A stretch of DNA of 64,000 bases, taken from assembly GCF_026151345.1 (NCBI RefSeq), contig NZ_JAMQPR010000001.1, forward strand, positions 1,036,231 to 1,100,230. Reading direction: 5' to 3'. How positions within the stretch are numbered: the stretch's first letter is position 1; every line of letters begins with the position of its first letter. Both the position numbers and the translations under genes were made by a program. This stretch comes from Leptospira paudalimensis. GTDB taxonomy: Bacteria > Spirochaetota > Leptospiria > Leptospirales > Leptospiraceae. The notes beneath the pieces were generated by a model that was given only the letters and a program-made list of their open reading frames with translations, was not told the origin of the DNA and did not search any database. Positions 62,523-64,000 of this stretch are shown here, piece by piece.

Positions 62523-63377
62523 TTAGTAAGTAATTTTTAAATCAGAGATATCAATGAACTTACGGAATAACAAACTGTTTGTTGGTTTTTTTGTATCAAA
62601 CACGAGAACTGCTACTTTGTTAAAACTCAGGAAATTTGGTCTGTACTGAGTGTAGTGGTGGCTTGTAATCGTTGTCTTGTATTTGTTATTGTAAATCGTA
62701 TACGTGTGTTTTGGTAACGTTTCGTGTACTTGACGCTTTTTTTCATCAGCAGTTTGGGCCACGTAGTTATAAATCACTTGTTTTTCTTTTGAAGGTCCAG
62801 TTTCACCAAACAGAGTGAAGGGGAGTGCCTTCGCATTGTTTTTACAAAGATAATCAACTACTTCAGTAAATGTAGGTTCTGGCATTTCTGCTTCAAAACC
62901 AGCAAAATGGCGTTTTTCCATTTCTGCTTTTTTCTTTGCATATGTTTCTTCACCCCAAATTTCTTTCGCAGTGAAAGGAGTTGGCATGATGTTAGAGAAG
63001 TATAATGTTCGTTCGTCTTTTTCAGGGTCTGCTTTACGCCAAGCAGGGTAAGGAACAAGTCTTCTTTCATCTTGGTTCACTCGGTCCCCTTCAAAACCAG
63101 CTAATACAAAAATCGAATATTCATTGTCTTCTGGAACTCTTGATTCCAATTCTATTTGGACATCTAAAAATTCGCCTTTCCCTGTGTCTGCATGTCGTCT
63201 AACAAAACTTACGTTCTTTAAACGGATCCTTGCATCATACATGGATAGTGGATATAAGTCCCTATTGTCCTTGGAAGACGCCGCGGAAACTTGTGTCCCT
63301 TGTTGGTTCCCTGATTCTTGGGCAAAAAGTGCACAAGTGAGGAGGGTGAATGAAAGAGCGAATATTGTTTTGTTCAT
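62523..63377 (-). CDS. secreted protein of unknown function
   Basis: A 284-residue exported protein with a signal peptide ending in Leu-Phe-Ala near residue 19. The mature part starts with a Ser/Gln-rich linker and has a beta domain (about 40-115, ARIRLKNVSFVRRH), a helical insert (about 135-180), and a C-terminal beta region. I do not recognise a family. Size and plan do not exclude a Leptospira flagellar accessory such as FcpB, but I have no direct evidence. Confidence 0.8.
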   Translation of the reverse strand: MNKTIFALSFTLLTCALFAQESGNQQGTQVSAASSKDNRDLYPLSMYDARIRLKNVSFVRRHADTGKGEFLDVQIELESRVPEDNEYSIFVLAGFEGDRVNQDERRLVPYPAWRKADPEKDERTLYFSNIMPTPFTAKEIWGEETYAKKKAEMEKRHFAGFEAEMPEPTFTEVVDYLCKNNAKALPFTLFGETGPSKEKQVIYNYVAQTADEKKRQVHETLPKHTYTIYNNKYKTTITSHHYTQYRPNFLSFNKVAVLVFDTKKPTNSLLFRKFIDISDLKITY

Positions 63378-63442
63378 GTTCCGACTACCAATTTGGTTTA
63401 TACAGTTAGTATCGAAGAAATGCCCTAGAAAAATTAGGGAAA

Positions 63443-63799
63443 TTAGGCTTTTTTCGGCCGATTGTTCTCATCCACGAAGACAACTTTCGGTTTGTAGTCG
63501 CTTGGGAGCTCCTTTTCTTCCACTTGGCCATAAGTGATGATGATGACCTTGTCCCCTTTCATCCCAAGCCGTGCTGCAGCTCCATTCAAACAAATGGTTC
63601 CCGAACCCCTTTCTCCCACGATGAGGTAGGTTTCGAATCTGGCACCGTTATTCACGTTCACCACGCTCACTTGTTCATACGGTTTCATACCGGCCATTTC
63701 CATTAAGTCTAGGTCAACAGTGAGACTACCTTCGTAGTGGAGTTCAGCCTCGGTAACGACGGCTCTATGGATTTTGCCTTTGCAAACAGTGATGATCAT
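63443..63799 (-). CDS. panD: aspartate 1-decarboxylase
   Basis: A 118-residue pyruvoyl enzyme that makes beta-alanine for pantothenate. The self-processing site is Gly24-Ser25 within HYEGSLTVD, giving the pyruvoyl group. Other family segments are [21 protein letters not shown] and ICLNGAAAR. Its ATG overlaps the stop of the upstream frame by four bases (ATGA). Confidence 0.97.
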   Translation of the reverse strand: MIITVCKGKIHRAVVTEAELHYEGSLTVDLDLMEMAGMKPYEQVSVVNVNNGARFETYLIVGERGSGTICLNGAAARLGMKGDKVIIITYGQVEEKELPSDYKPKVVFVDENNRPKKA

Positions 63800-64000
63800 T
63801 CTGACCTCTCAAATAAAACTCTAAACATTTTGCCCGATAGATTCAAAAGGCTTTTTTGTACAAGGATGTGGATTTTCGTATTGATCCTTGCGACTGAAAA
63901 CGGAATGGAATCAAATAGGGGGGTAACGACATAATTTTCATATAAATTGGGATAATGGCGGTTTTCGTCTACCACTCGTCCCCGGAAGGCTTCCACAACT
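63796..64000 (-). CDS. C-terminal end of a gene cut by the window edge
   Basis: The frame stays open to the window end and overlaps the panD start by four bases, as expected for an operon partner. The visible tail of about 68 residues contains [13 protein letters not shown] and ends [13 protein letters not shown] occurs near the edge (63996), but the gene probably starts outside. I do not recognise it. Confidence 0.6.
   Translation of the reverse strand, partial: VVEAFRGRVVDENRHYPNLYENYVVTPLFDSIPFSVARINTKIHILVQKSLLNLSGKMFRVLFERSE

Overview
The window is a continuous piece of spirochaete chromosome, almost certainly from the genus Leptospira and probably a saprophytic species. This rests on what the sequence shows: two adjacent flagellar sheath genes (flaA2, flaA1), a very long GreA-type elongation factor of the kind known in spirochaetes, many lipoproteins with loose spirochaetal lipoboxes, and a stand-alone tRNA-Ile/tRNA-Ala pair with no rRNA gene beside it. 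Species cannot be fixed by eye. I see no insertion sequence, prophage, integrase island, CRISPR array or rRNA. The region is dense core genome, with one AT-rich gap (10204-10802) beside a secreted esterase-like gene.

Layout. 1-4 kb: a small lipoprotein diverges from xerC, an RsbW-like anti-sigma kinase, hslV and hslU. 4-10 kb: a fused pabB-pabC gene overlaps a GHKL-ATPase-like gene on the minus strand; divergent from them are a free-standing lipoyl domain, a metallophosphoesterase, Mrp, an unknown protein with a UvrB/UvrC-like tail, and a small GGQ rescue factor. 10-16 kb: an SGNH hydrolase, groES-groEL under one clear and one degenerate CIRCE operator, and a HerA-like ATPase. 16-24.5 kb: a hybrid histidine kinase, a NarL-type regulator, a cyclic-nucleotide-binding protein, a PUR-type protein, flaA2-flaA1 and greA. 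24.5-33.5 kb: an M23 peptidase, an LptE-like lipoprotein, fur, tgt, a STAS protein, a LysM lipoprotein, nadC and relA/spoT.

33.5-46.5 kb: a GH13 enzyme; a tight operon of a family 5 binding protein, a kinase-fold protein, a GT-C glycosyltransferase and pgeF; a minus-strand operon pgm-argD-leuB ending in a pseudo-receiver; then an aminotransferase, an exonuclease and a CBS protein. 46.9-53.9 kb: three tRNAs, hemW, a nuclease-domain protein, a phasin-like protein, an MFS transporter, a two-ACT protein, an outer-membrane barrel and a PilZ protein. 54-64 kb: an unknown 509-residue protein, thiC under a TPP riboswitch, an acyl-CoA dehydrogenase, a metallo-beta-lactamase/double cyclic-nucleotide-binding fusion, trxA, several unknown proteins, panD and a gene cut by the window end.

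The genes serve protein quality control (HslUV, GroESL), cofactor synthesis (folate, NAD, thiamine, pantothenate, heme), the flagellar sheath, and a large amount of signalling: partner switching, two-component systems, cyclic nucleotides, PilZ, (p)ppGpp and ACT. I found no complete new defence or mobile system. The best leads are the pabBC gene that seems to start at ATC, the receiver with Glu in place of the phospho-acceptor Asp, the kinase-fold/GT-C pair, the metallo-beta-lactamase/CNB fusion, and the double CIRCE.
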